A stretch of DNA of 21,025 bases, from contig JBDSZL010000072.1 in the NCBI GenBank assembly GCA_039925145.1, forward strand, positions 1-21,025. The letters are read 5' to 3'. The stretch is from JBDSZL01 sp039925145 (GTDB lineage: Bacteria; Acidobacteriota; Vicinamibacteria; Vicinamibacterales; SCN-69-37). This document shows, piece after piece, positions 6,843 through 14,761 of the stretch; position 1 is the first letter of the stretch; each line of letters begins with the position of its first letter. Under the pieces are notes generated by a model. It was not told where the DNA came from. It saw only the letters and a program-made list of their open reading frames with translations, and searched no databases. The translations under genes were made by a program, and so were the position numbers.

Positions 6843-8354
6843 TCACCGAACCGGCGTGGTCCCGCGCGCCGGCGTGGTCCCGCGGGCAGGTGCGGGGCTG
6901 AGGCGGTACATGGTCCTCGTGGCGTAGTCCGCGATCAGGACGTTGCCGTGGCCATCTTCGAGCGCCGCGAGTGGATGCACGAAGTCCTTGGCAATCAGTC
7001 GCCCGATGCCGGTCGCGACGTCTACAGCCACCAGGTCGCGGTAACTCACGCTATGGCCGTTCGAGTCCGATGTCTTGCCCGTGTACCGCGTGATGAACGC
7101 CTTGCCGCGATACGCCACCGGGAACGTCGTGCCGGAATAGAATACAAACCCGTCTGCCGAGGAACCGGGCCCCAGTCCGACAATGCGATTGATGTCTGAC
7201 TGATCGTACTGGGTGAAGCCGCCGGCGCGGGGGCGCAGGTTGTCGAAGGTGGCCGACCTGACGCCATTGGTCGCAAAGTTGAAGAAACCGGCCTGCACCG
7301 CCGCGTCCGATGTCGCTTCCGGATTGCTGTGCCGCGCGTCGGTGCGCCAGTTGATATTGTTCGACCCGTAATCGCCGCGGGGCCGCGCCTTGAACAACTG
7401 GTCGTACACGTTGTTCTCGAGATCAGGGGCCTTTGCATCCGGCAGGTCCAGGTCTCCGGGATCGAACCCCTTCAGAATGTGCGTCACCGGGTCGATGGTG
7501 CCGTCGAACGTCCCGTGCGACTGCGTGGTGCTGAAGTTATTCGTGAACCAGAGATCGCCATTGCGATCGAGTGCGAGGCCAAACGGATTTCTCGCGCCCG
7601 ATGAGTGCACGATGAGCTTGTCGGGCGCCGTCGACGTGTAGGGTCCGGCATTGTGGTAGTCGGGCGCCGTGTTGCTGCGGCTGTCGCCGGTGAGCCCGAA
7701 CCCCGCTGAGTCCGTGACGAGCCCGTTGACCAGACGCAAGTCCAGAATCTGGCTGATCGTGCCGCCGTATGCGTTGTCGCGAGCGCTCTGCGGCGTCGGA
7801 TGCGGCGTCACCCCATCCGAGGTTCGCACCCCGATGCCCACATAGAGGGTGTTGTCCTTGATGATGATCTGATCCGCCTGGTGATACCCGCCTGGGATGT
7901 TCTGCACGATCACCGTGTTGGTGCCTCCCGCGCCGCCGTACGTCGCGCCTCGGCCACGCGTCAGCACGCGCAGGTTCGAGATGCCGTTGCGGGCCATGTC
8001 GGTCAGGTACAGCCCTGTCGTCGCAACCGCCTCGGCCGATCCGGGGCGGCCCAGGGTCACCGGTCCAAACCCGAGTCCGATGGCGCCGCCCGTTGACGCT
8101 TCGACGACGGGTGCGGTGAGAGTGCCGGCCGGATCGTAGGCGTAGCTCACGACGCTCGGCGCGTTTTCGCCCGAAGTCGCCAGGCTGATGTACAGCCGAC
8201 CGTCCGGTCCCAGCACCATTTGTGCAGGCGGTCCGCTGGCGATCGTGCCGATGTTCGTGAGCACGAGATCGGGCTGAACAGAGACGGGCGTAGTCTGGCC
8301 AAACACCGTTGCGGTGGCCAGGAGTGCTGCGACATATACCGGTGCTCTGAGCAT
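6843..8354 (-). CDS. Secreted PQQ sugar dehydrogenase-like beta-propeller
   Basis: A 503-residue exported protein. The N-terminus (RAPVYVAALLATATVFGQ) is a signal peptide. The mature part looks like the soluble glucose/sorbosone dehydrogenase propeller: MVLGPDGRLYIS, IGLGFGP, HQADQIIIKDNTLYVGIG, the characteristic SGARNPFGLALDRNGDLWFT, ARPRGDYGSNNINW, and FYSGTTFPVAYRGKAFITRY. Cofactor binding cannot be proven by eye. The C-terminus ends in a short duplicated ARGTTP motif encoded by an 18-nt direct repeat. I chose ATG 8354 because GGAAG lies 5 nt upstream and the signal peptide begins there. An ATG at 8381 (9 residues longer) overlaps the VanZ-like gene's stop and is the alternative. It is the last gene of the minus operon, and it may oxidise or bind a sugar in the periplasm. 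Confidence 0.75.
   Translation of the reverse strand: MLRAPVYVAALLATATVFGQTTPVSVQPDLVLTNIGTIASGPPAQMVLGPDGRLYISLATSGENAPSVVSYAYDPAGTLTAPVVEASTGGAIGLGFGPVTLGRPGSAEAVATTGLYLTDMARNGISNLRVLTRGRGATYGGAGGTNTVIVQNIPGGYHQADQIIIKDNTLYVGIGVRTSDGVTPHPTPQSARDNAYGGTISQILDLRLVNGLVTDSAGFGLTGDSRSNTAPDYHNAGPYTSTAPDKLIVHSSGARNPFGLALDRNGDLWFTNNFSTTQSHGTFDGTIDPVTHILKGFDPGDLDLPDAKAPDLENNVYDQLFKARPRGDYGSNNINWRTDARHSNPEATSDAAVQAGFFNFATNGVRSATFDNLRPRAGGFTQYDQSDINRIVGLGPGSSADGFVFYSGTTFPVAYRGKAFITRYTGKTSDSNGHSVSYRDLVAVDVATGIGRLIAKDFVHPLAALEDGHGNVLIADYATRTMYRLSPAPARGTTPARGTTPVR
6851..6886. repeat. 18-nt direct repeat, two copies
   Basis: Two adjacent copies (6851-6868 and 6869-6886) of CCGGCGTGGTCCCGCGNG differ at one base. 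They encode the doubled ARGTTP motif just before the stop of the beta-propeller protein. The unit is in frame. Confidence 0.85.
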
Positions 8355-8359
8355 GCGAT

Positions 8360-8364
8360 CTTCC
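8360..8364 (-). promoter_or_regulatory. Ribosome-binding site deciding the propeller start
   Basis: GGAAG on the minus strand with a 5-nt spacer to ATG 8354. It favours this start over the upstream ATG at 8381, which has no comparable site. Confidence 0.6.
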
Positions 8365-8377
8365 AGTGGTGCTGCGT

Positions 8378-9763
8378 TCATGATGATGCGTCGCGAGGCG
8401 CGCCGACGGCGCCGCGACGCGCGGCAAATGGCCTGGCAATGCGGACGCCAATCCACACTCCGGCGGTGGCGATGATGATGTCTGTGTCGTCCGGGTAGCG
8501 GCTCGGCAGGAACACCTGGCCCAGTTCGACCACGCTGAAGAAGGCTGCGGTGGCGACCAGCCACACCGCGATCAGTGTTCTGCGGTAGGCGCTCTGTTCG
8601 GGCTCGAAGCCAATCTGGTAGAGCAGGCCAAATGGCAGCGCCAGTCCCAGCTTCACGAACAGATCCCTCAACGCCTTGAACTCCGGGTTCTGGTAGTAGC
8701 CGAAGAACGGCACGCCTCTCAGCCGACCCAGTCGGGTGGCGATCATCTCGTGCGAGAACACGAAATCGAACGGTGCCAGGTTGTAGACGGCGTACAGGAG
8801 CGCGGTTCCGATCAGGCCGCCGGCACACCACATCGTGGTGGCGGGCATCGACCACGATGGCGCTGATTCATCGGCGCGATCGCCATGCGCGTCGACGCCC
8901 GTGGACGCGACAGCGACCGCCACGCCAATGCCCATCCCCAGCAGATTGGCCACCAGATCGACGACATCAGCCGTGCGGGTGCGGATGAAGCACTGTGCGA
9001 ACTCGCCGGCGCTGTAGAACACGATGCCGATCGCCAGCGCGGCGCCGACGCTACGTCGCGTGCCGGGACGTCTTCCGCCGATGGCGGCCAGCGCGCCGAC
9101 CGGCACCGCCAGAATCACGTCGGCCAGCATCGATGTGAGCATGGCGAGTGAGAACGTCGGCGAGTGCAGCGGGTTGAGCACGATGCCGCCACTTCTGAAC
9201 TTGTGGGCGAGATCGGAGATCTCGACAGAGACATCGAACGGCTCGAGCAGCAGTAAGAACTGCCCCGCCGCGTACAGCAGCAGCACGGTCTCGAGCGCGC
9301 GCCGCTGTCCAGAGGCATACGTCGATGCGAACTGCCGAATCTCGCGCCCGAGCACGGCCCAGACGGCCACTCCGGCGATCGTCCCGATTGTCTGAGCCAC
9401 CAGGTCCGACAACGAGGGCGTGCGTCCCGGCACAAATGCCTGTGCCGCTTCGATGGAAATGCTGAGGGTGATGGCGGCCGCGAGCACAACCACGAACGCG
9501 AGGCCCCACTGCCACCATCGCGACCGGTCGTCGACGACAATTGCCATGCCGCACAACCCGAAGGGCATGAACATCACGGCATTGGCGGCGAAGTTGCTCC
9601 CTGACCCGATGTTGGTCTCGAGGTTCGTACGGATGAAATCGAGGAGCGGCACACCCGATGGCGGCGCGACGAAACGGAACGGCACGAGACTGATGTACGC
9701 GGCGAAAAACGCCACACTGGCGATGCCCGCCATCCACCACCAGCGCAGCGTGCGATCGGACAT
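8378..9763 (-). CDS. VanZ-like membrane protein with three internal repeats
   Basis: A 461-residue polytopic membrane protein. The VanZ-type signature (E..Q....R.....D) occurs three times: IEAAQAFVPGRTPSLSD (104-120), GEFAQCFIRTRTADVVD (253-269) and VELGQVFLPSRYPDDTD (412-428). Each repeat also has an entry motif like P-F-x-F (VPFRF, EPFDV, APFDF at about 27, 174 and 330) and a mid-helix P-x-G (MPFG, VPVG, LPFG at about 66, 220 and 376). This supports a triplicated domain, with repeats about 150 residues apart. VanZ-like proteins are linked to teicoplanin resistance and are common in EPS loci, where their job is unknown. The ATG start at 9763 lies 10 nt after the PHP-gene stop. The end overlaps an alternative start of the propeller gene. 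Confidence 0.85.
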   Translation of the reverse strand: MSDRTLRWWWMAGIASVAFFAAYISLVPFRFVAPPSGVPLLDFIRTNLETNIGSGSNFAANAVMFMPFGLCGMAIVVDDRSRWWQWGLAFVVVLAAAITLSISIEAAQAFVPGRTPSLSDLVAQTIGTIAGVAVWAVLGREIRQFASTYASGQRRALETVLLLYAAGQFLLLLEPFDVSVEISDLAHKFRSGGIVLNPLHSPTFSLAMLTSMLADVILAVPVGALAAIGGRRPGTRRSVGAALAIGIVFYSAGEFAQCFIRTRTADVVDLVANLLGMGIGVAVAVASTGVDAHGDRADESAPSWSMPATTMWCAGGLIGTALLYAVYNLAPFDFVFSHEMIATRLGRLRGVPFFGYYQNPEFKALRDLFVKLGLALPFGLLYQIGFEPEQSAYRRTLIAVWLVATAAFFSVVELGQVFLPSRYPDDTDIIIATAGVWIGVRIARPFAARRGAVGAPRDASS

Positions 9764-9773
9764 CGGTGGCGAA

Positions 9774-11066
9774 CTAACGCGCCCGGATCCGGATGGCGTT
9801 GGTATACCCCATCAAGTCCGGGCCATCGGCCACGACACGCCGGACGCGCGCACGCACGACCACGCCGCCCTCGCCCACGACGATCTTCTCGCCCACGACC
9901 TTCACTCCGGTGCCTGCGAGCGCGTGAGTCCTCACGTCGACCTTGTCTGGGGTGATCACGAAGACCTCTGCGGCATCGATGTGGTTGGGCCGCTGCTGCC
10001 AGTCCGTTTCCGGGATATCCACCGCGAGCGCCGCAGTGACCTCGGTGCCTTTCGGCACCTGAATCGTCTCGCCGACCATGGCCGCCCGCGGCAGACCGTC
10101 GGCCACGATGGTGAGATCGAGGTTGGTCGCAATGCGGCCGTGGACGCCGAAGAACGCACCGGCGCGCATGGCTCGCAACACGCCCGCAGTGGTCTTCTCC
10201 GGCACGTAGTACCAGGTCTCGGCGAACTGGCAGGGCCAGAAGTCGTTCAAGTCACCAGGGTTGTCGTTGTGAAAATCGGAGGATGCAATGGCGCCGTGCA
10301 CGTCGACACCACGTTGCAGCAGCGTGTCCCACGCATCGCCTGCCCGCGCCACGACCGGGTCCCAGCGATCGATGGCCGGCTCGGCCGGCGTGTAATCGCC
10401 GATAGGCAGCTTGCCCTGATGACCAGGCCCGCCCTCGAAACCGATGACGACGTCGTTCACGTTCCGCCAGCCGACGATGTCGTCCACGTTGAGACGGCTG
10501 GATGTGTCCTTGCGCGACGGATGGTTGTAGATGACCACCGGCTTTACCGGCAGATCGCGCGTCGTCTCAGCCAGCCAGCTCAGGGCCTCTTCCGCGCGCG
10601 GCTTGCTGCCGTCCGACCGGCCGTAGTCATCAAACCGCTGTTTGAACTCGGCGAGCATGGGCCCTTCGCCAGGGCCCTGGGGAACGAGCACCGAGAGATG
10701 TTCCTTCCCGCCGAATGGCGGCACGTTCCACTCGAGCCCCGCCAGGATCAGGAGGTCGGGGTTCTCGGCGCGGGCGGCACGCACAGCGGCACTGTACTCG
10801 GGCGAGGCACCAGTCAGATTGCTGTCGGCGTGATCGGTCACCGCCACGACCTGACAGCCGAATGACTTGGCCTTGGCCACGAGCGGCCCGATCTCCTGCC
10901 CGCCATCGGAGAAGCGGCTGTGCATGTGCGTGTCGGCCCTGAGCCATTGGCCGCTCGCCGCCCACGGGTGCGAGGACACGAAGCCCGTGGTGCTCCGCTG
11001 TGCGCACGCCGCGGCGACGCTGAACGCCACGGCCCACAGAATTCCGGCTGTCGCAGAGGCCTTCAC
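9774..11066 (-). CDS. Secreted PHP-domain metal-dependent phosphoesterase-like protein
   Basis: A 430-residue protein with an N-terminal hydrophobic export signal (about residues 8-22, ending near AAACAQ; the Cys might be lipidated, but the lipobox is poor). PHP motifs: RADTHMHSRFSDGG (H47, H49), VAVTDHAD (D78, H79), GLEWNV, VVIYNHPSR, IASSDFHN. These supply the usual His/Asp metal ligands, and the family hydrolyses phosphoesters. Substrate is unknown. It is not the classic CpsB/YwqE tyrosine-phosphatase form, since it is exported and longer. The GTG start at 11066, 7 nt after the DUF5989 stop, is preferred. The longer frame would need a TTG inside the upstream gene and would add a Cys/Arg-rich stretch before the signal. 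No good ribosome-binding site is seen. Confidence 0.8.
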   Translation of the reverse strand: MKASATAGILWAVAFSVAAACAQRSTTGFVSSHPWAASGQWLRADTHMHSRFSDGGQEIGPLVAKAKSFGCQVVAVTDHADSNLTGASPEYSAAVRAARAENPDLLILAGLEWNVPPFGGKEHLSVLVPQGPGEGPMLAEFKQRFDDYGRSDGSKPRAEEALSWLAETTRDLPVKPVVIYNHPSRKDTSSRLNVDDIVGWRNVNDVVIGFEGGPGHQGKLPIGDYTPAEPAIDRWDPVVARAGDAWDTLLQRGVDVHGAIASSDFHNDNPGDLNDFWPCQFAETWYYVPEKTTAGVLRAMRAGAFFGVHGRIATNLDLTIVADGLPRAAMVGETIQVPKGTEVTAALAVDIPETDWQQRPNHIDAAEVFVITPDKVDVRTHALAGTGVKVVGEKIVVGEGGVVVRARVRRVVADGPDLMGYTNAIRIRAR

Positions 11067-11073
11067 GAGCGGC

Positions 11074-11259
11074 TTAAAACAACGTGTAGATGAACGGCGC
11101 AGCCGCGGTGCTCGACAGGAACATGAGCACGCCAAACGCCAGGAGGATGATCACAATGGGAATCAGCCACCACTTCTTCGTCTGATTCAGGAAGAACCAG
11201 AACTCGGTGACGACTCCCGACCGCTTGTCGGTCCTTGCAATCTGCTCGAACTTCTCCAT
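11074..11259 (-). CDS. DUF5989 micro-protein (SxtK-like)
   Basis: A 61-residue single-span membrane protein. It has a polar N-terminus, FWFFLNQTKKWWLIPIV leading into one hydrophobic helix (about 31-48), then the ending APFIYTLF. The KKWWL-P-I-helix-APFIYTLF pattern is that of the DUF5989 family, small proteins found beside SxtJ and carbamoyltransferases. Biochemical role is unknown. The start is ATG 11259, because GGAGG lies 6 nt upstream. The ATG shares one base with the SGNH-gene stop (TGATG), so translation is probably coupled. A GTG one codon upstream is too close to the ribosome-binding site. Confidence 0.85.
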   Translation of the reverse strand: MEKFEQIARTDKRSGVVTEFWFFLNQTKKWWLIPIVIILLAFGVLMFLSSTAAAPFIYTLF

Positions 11260-12440
11260 CACTGTCCTCCACTTTCGTCGTTATGAGAGCCCGTCAGGGC
11301 GGGGCGGCGGGCGAGCGCTTCGAACGCCGCGTCTGCCAGCAATGCGTTCCCTCGCGCCGAGAAATGCATGCGGTCGTATGGAATGAACAGACGGCCGCGA
11401 TCCTTCTCCGCCATGAATCGCGGCAGCGGGTCGACCACGAACAGGCCGAGGCGCTCGGCAATCGCTCGCGCGCGCGTCTGAAACTCGGCCTGCGGGTACG
11501 ACTGCTCGACCTGGGCGCGAATCGGCAGCACCATCACTCCAACATCGACGCCGTTTGCCTTGCCGAACGCGGCGATGTCCTCGAACGTCCGTTCGAGCGT
11601 GCCCCAGGCGTCATCGATCGCTCGTGAGCGCTGCCCCGTGAGCAGCGCCATCTCCCATCGCACCTGGTTGTTGGCCGCCGCGGTGGGCGCAAGCGCCGCG
11701 AGCCACGCATGCCGAAGCACGAACAGCAGCCGGCTCTGCCTGAGCAGCCTGTTCAAGCCGGTCGGCGCCTGGTTGCCGATGCGGAACGGACGGCCCGACG
11801 CCGCCGCCGATCCTGCCTCGGCATTGCCGGCCTCGCCAATGGCGGCTGGCGACGCGCTCTGACCGGGCTGAGCCACGCCGTCGGGCGAGATCGCCTCGTA
11901 TGGCAGGTCGTTCCAGAGAAGCCCGATCAGCACCACGTCGGGTTTGAGGGTCGGCTCGAAGTGCTGGAACAGGCGCTTGTCGCGCTCGAGATCGTAGCCG
12001 CTCACGCCGCCGTTGACGACGTCGACGGGCAGGCCCGGTCGTGCGGCCCGCAGCCGGGCCTGCAACTGCACGACGTAGGTCTCGTTGTCGTTCACACCCC
12101 AGCCGAATGTCGTGGAGTCGCCCACGGCCAACACGCGCACGAGGCCGGCCGGCTTGGGCACGGCCGGCGTCTCGCCGCGTAGACCGAGCGCGTTGATCGT
12201 CACGAACCCGTCGTCGATCCACCCCTGCTGGCTGGGGGCGTGGATGAACCCGACGCCGGGCTCGATCCGGTAGAGCACCGCCGGCTCGCGGCCAGGCAAC
12301 GGGGGCGCGGTGAAGGCCGCGCGCGCCATCAGCTCGCACAAGCCCGCGCTGACGACGAGCGCGACAAGCACGGCGAGCAACTTCGCACGAAGTCCTATCC
12401 GCCGGGGCGCGCCGATCGTTGCCGAAGTCATCCGGTCCAC
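11259..12440 (-). CDS. Membrane-anchored SGNH/GDSL hydrolase-like protein
   Basis: A 393-residue protein. A single hydrophobic helix (about 21-37) anchors it, with the catalytic domain presumably periplasmic. SGNH blocks: VLAVGDSTTFGWG with nucleophile S109, NGGVSGYD (block II Gly), GLLWNDLPY (block III Asn), and IPYDRMHFSARGN with D356 and H359. All four catalytic elements are therefore present. Relatives act as carbohydrate esterases or O-acyltransferases such as those acting on alginate, so removal or transfer of acyl groups on the glycan is the likely job (inference). Residues about 200-225 are Ala/Gly-rich and probably a flexible insertion. The start is GTG 12440, directly after the SxtJ stop. 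ATG 12431 (three residues shorter) is equally possible. Confidence 0.85.
   Translation of the reverse strand: MDRMTSATIGAPRRIGLRAKLLAVLVALVVSAGLCELMARAAFTAPPLPGREPAVLYRIEPGVGFIHAPSQQGWIDDGFVTINALGLRGETPAVPKPAGLVRVLAVGDSTTFGWGVNDNETYVVQLQARLRAARPGLPVDVVNGGVSGYDLERDKRLFQHFEPTLKPDVVLIGLLWNDLPYEAISPDGVAQPGQSASPAAIGEAGNAEAGSAAASGRPFRIGNQAPTGLNRLLRQSRLLFVLRHAWLAALAPTAAANNQVRWEMALLTGQRSRAIDDAWGTLERTFEDIAAFGKANGVDVGVMVLPIRAQVEQSYPQAEFQTRARAIAERLGLFVVDPLPRFMAEKDRGRLFIPYDRMHFSARGNALLADAAFEALARRPALTGSHNDESGGQ
11266..11270 (-). promoter_or_regulatory. Ribosome-binding site of the DUF5989 gene
   Basis: GGAGG on the minus strand, 6 nt before ATG 11259, lying inside the end of the SGNH hydrolase gene. It fixes the start of the 61-residue protein. 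Confidence 0.75.
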
Positions 12441-12851
12441 TCAGGACTGGCGCAGGTAGTCGGCGGTCTTCGCTTGTGGCTTGGCCGTCCAGTAGGTCGT
12501 CGGGGTGTGACGACGCAGATGCAGCGCGTCGCGTCCGAAGAGACGGAACGCCAGACCGATCGGCGTCACCACGAGAAAGAAGATCGCCAGCAGCACCAGG
12601 CGTGACACCGTCCAGCCAATGGGGAACGCAGCAATCATCCAGCCGGTGTAGATGGGCCGGACGAGTGACGGCGCTGCGAGGCCCGTGACGCCCACCACCA
12701 CGGCGGCCACGGCCAGCACGCGCGCGGTGAGGTCGTGGCGTCCGCCGAACCAGCGGGTGGCGGCCATGCCGAGGAAAATGACGAGAAACAGTCCCGCGAA
12801 TTGGCGGAGGTGTTTCTGCGACGGAGCTTTCGTGACTTCGGACCACTGCAT
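12441..12851 (-). CDS. SxtJ-like membrane protein
   Basis: A 136-residue membrane protein with about four hydrophobic segments: FAGLFLVIFLGMAATRWF, ARVLAVAAVVVGVTGL, YTGWMIAAFPIGWTVS and LVLLAIFFLVVTPIGLAFRLFG. It ends in a polar tail with TYWTAKP. The F-R-x-F/L-G-R-D-x-L and T-Y-W pattern, size and neighbours fit the SxtJ family, named for a saxitoxin-cluster gene beside the O-carbamoyltransferase SxtI. Role unknown; a membrane partner of the carbamoyltransferase is plausible. ATG 12851 has AAGGA 8 nt upstream. The 53-nt gap to the carbamoyltransferase gene is the longest in this operon and holds only a 5-bp hairpin (12870-12883). Confidence 0.85.
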   Translation of the reverse strand: MQWSEVTKAPSQKHLRQFAGLFLVIFLGMAATRWFGGRHDLTARVLAVAAVVVGVTGLAAPSLVRPIYTGWMIAAFPIGWTVSRLVLLAIFFLVVTPIGLAFRLFGRDALHLRRHTPTTYWTAKPQAKTADYLRQS

Positions 12852-12904
12852 CGACTGCGTCCTTTCGCCCGGCCATCAGGCCGAGGCGTGAGAGTGACCT
12901 GGCA

Positions 12905-14761
12905 CTAGTCCAGCTGAAACTGCGCGAGATGCCGCTCGCGCGCCGCGACGTCCACCTTGCCGGACACGTCGCTCTTGTAGAGAATCACGTCCTCGAGGAT
13001 GAGCGCGTCCATGTCGGTCGCCAGCAGACACCGGTAGGCATCCTCGGGCGTGCAGACGATCGGCTCTCCGCGGACGTTGAAGCTGGTGTTGACGAGCACG
13101 GGACATCCGGTGCGCTGAAAGAACTGCGTGAGCAGCGCTGTCAGGCGGGGGTTGCGTGAGCGATCCACGGTCTGCACGCGTGCGCTGTAGTCGACGTGCG
13201 TGACGGCCGGGATGACCGAGCGCGGCACGTTGACACGGTTGCGCAAATCCGGATCGCTCGACATTGTCTGCTGCGCGGCCTCGTCGATCGGGATGTGGTG
13301 CTGTTCGAGTACCGGCGCGACAATCAGCATGTAGGGACTGGTCTGGCCCGGTTCGAGATCGAACCAGTGGTGCGCTTCGGACTCGAGCACGCAGGGCGCG
13401 AAGGGACGGAAGCTCTCGCGGAACTTGATCTTCACGTTCATGGTGGTCTGCATCTTCGTCGACCGGGGGTCGCCAATGATGCTGCGCGCGCCGAGCGCGC
13501 GCGGGCCAAACTCCATGCGGCCCTGGAACCAGCCGACGATCTTCTCCTCGACGAGCAGATCGACCACCCGATCCATTAGGTCCGTTTCATTCTCCGCGCG
13601 GTGGTACGGCACACCTTGGCCGTCGAGCCAGTCGGCGATTTCCTGACTCGTGAAGCGGGGCCCGAGCAGGCTGCCCTTCTGAGTGTCGCGGCCTTTGGGT
13701 GCGCGTGGCTTGTCGAGCAGCTGATACCAGGCGAAGAGCGCGGCGCCCAGCGCACCGCCGGCATCGCCAGCGGCCGGCTGAATCCAGATGTCGTCGAATG
13801 GCCCCTCGCGGAGCAGGCGTCCATTAGCCACGCAATTGAGCGCGACGCCGCCCGCCAGGACCAGGTTCTTCATCCCGGTCTCCTTGAACACCTGCTGGGC
13901 CATGGAGAGCATCAAGTCTTCGGTGACGGCCTGCACGCTGGCCGCCAGATCCATCTGCCGCTGCTGAATCTCCGTCTCCGGGTTGCGCGGCGGCCCGCCG
14001 AACAGGTCGTGGAAGGCCGGGCTCGTCATCGTGAGCCCCTGGCAATAGTTGAAGTACTTCATGTCCATCCAGAAGCTGCCGTCGGCTTTGATGTCCACGA
14101 GGTGCTTCGTGATGAGGTCGCGATAAATCGGCCGGCCGTACGGCGCCAGGCCCATGAGCTTGTACTCGCCGCTGTTCACTCGGAAGCCACAGTAGTAGGT
14201 GAATGCGGAGTACAGCAGGCCCAGCGAATGCGGAAATTGCATCTCGCGCGTGAGCGTGATCTTGTTGCCCTGCCCGACACCGAACGTGGTCGTGTCCCAC
14301 TCGCCGACGCCATCGAGCGTGAGGATGGCTGCCTCGTCGAAGGGACTGGGAAAGAATGCGCTCGCCGCATGACTCTCGTGGTGGTCGGTGTACACCAGCG
14401 GCGCTTTCGTGGATCCGCCCAGGCCTTCCCTGATGATCTTGCCTTGGCGCAGCTTCTCGCGCAGCCACACGGGCATAGCCATCGCGAAGCTCTTGAAGCC
14501 GGCCGGCGCCACGCTCAAGTACGTCTCGAGCAGGCGTTCGAACTTGCGCATCGGCTTCTCGTAGAAGACGACGTAGTCGATCTGGTCGAGTGTCAGGCCC
14601 GCCTCGCGGAGGCAATACTCCACGGCGAGGGAGGGAAACGCGGGGTCGTGCTTCTTGCGCGTGAACCGCTCCTCTTGCGCCGCCGCGACGATGTCTCCGT
14701 CCACGACCAGGGCGGCCGCACTGTCGTGGTAGAAAGCCGAAAGTCCCAGAATGCTTGTCAC
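12905..14761 (-). CDS. Carbamoyltransferase (NodU/CmcH/TobZ/SxtI family)
   Basis: A 618-residue cytoplasmic enzyme of full family length. The N-terminal ASKHA-like domain has GLSAFYHDSAAAL, EERFTRKKHDPAFP, TDHHESHAASAFFPSP (His 127, 128, 131, metal/catalytic region), LTLDGVGEWDT (D150) and GGVALNCVANGRL. The C-terminal YrdC-like domain has GWFQGRMEFGPRALGARSI and LVNTSFNVRGEPIVCTPEDA. Family members use carbamoyl phosphate and ATP, through a carbamoyl-AMP intermediate, to O-carbamoylate a hydroxyl. In this locus the acceptor is likely a sugar (inference). The GTG start at 14761 overlaps the acyltransferase stop by 4 nt, with GGAG about 8 nt upstream. Relatives in saxitoxin clusters also sit next to SxtJ and SxtK genes. 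Confidence 0.93.
   Translation of the reverse strand: MTSILGLSAFYHDSAAALVVDGDIVAAAQEERFTRKKHDPAFPSLAVEYCLREAGLTLDQIDYVVFYEKPMRKFERLLETYLSVAPAGFKSFAMAMPVWLREKLRQGKIIREGLGGSTKAPLVYTDHHESHAASAFFPSPFDEAAILTLDGVGEWDTTTFGVGQGNKITLTREMQFPHSLGLLYSAFTYYCGFRVNSGEYKLMGLAPYGRPIYRDLITKHLVDIKADGSFWMDMKYFNYCQGLTMTSPAFHDLFGGPPRNPETEIQQRQMDLAASVQAVTEDLMLSMAQQVFKETGMKNLVLAGGVALNCVANGRLLREGPFDDIWIQPAAGDAGGALGAALFAWYQLLDKPRAPKGRDTQKGSLLGPRFTSQEIADWLDGQGVPYHRAENETDLMDRVVDLLVEEKIVGWFQGRMEFGPRALGARSIIGDPRSTKMQTTMNVKIKFRESFRPFAPCVLESEAHHWFDLEPGQTSPYMLIVAPVLEQHHIPIDEAAQQTMSSDPDLRNRVNVPRSVIPAVTHVDYSARVQTVDRSRNPRLTALLTQFFQRTGCPVLVNTSFNVRGEPIVCTPEDAYRCLLATDMDALILEDVILYKSDVSGKVDVAARERHLAQFQLD

Noticed and set aside
9420..10865. 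Plus-strand 481-codon open frame opposite the PHP and VanZ-like genes
   Set aside because: It spans two unrelated minus-strand genes and their junction, has no recognisable domain, and its composition is that of an antisense shadow.
12870..12883. CGGCC-ATCA-GGCCG hairpin between the carbamoyltransferase and SxtJ genes as a terminator
   Set aside because: The stem is only 5 bp with no T-tract, and the downstream genes are tightly linked to each other and to the carbamoyltransferase by function. I treat it as incidental.
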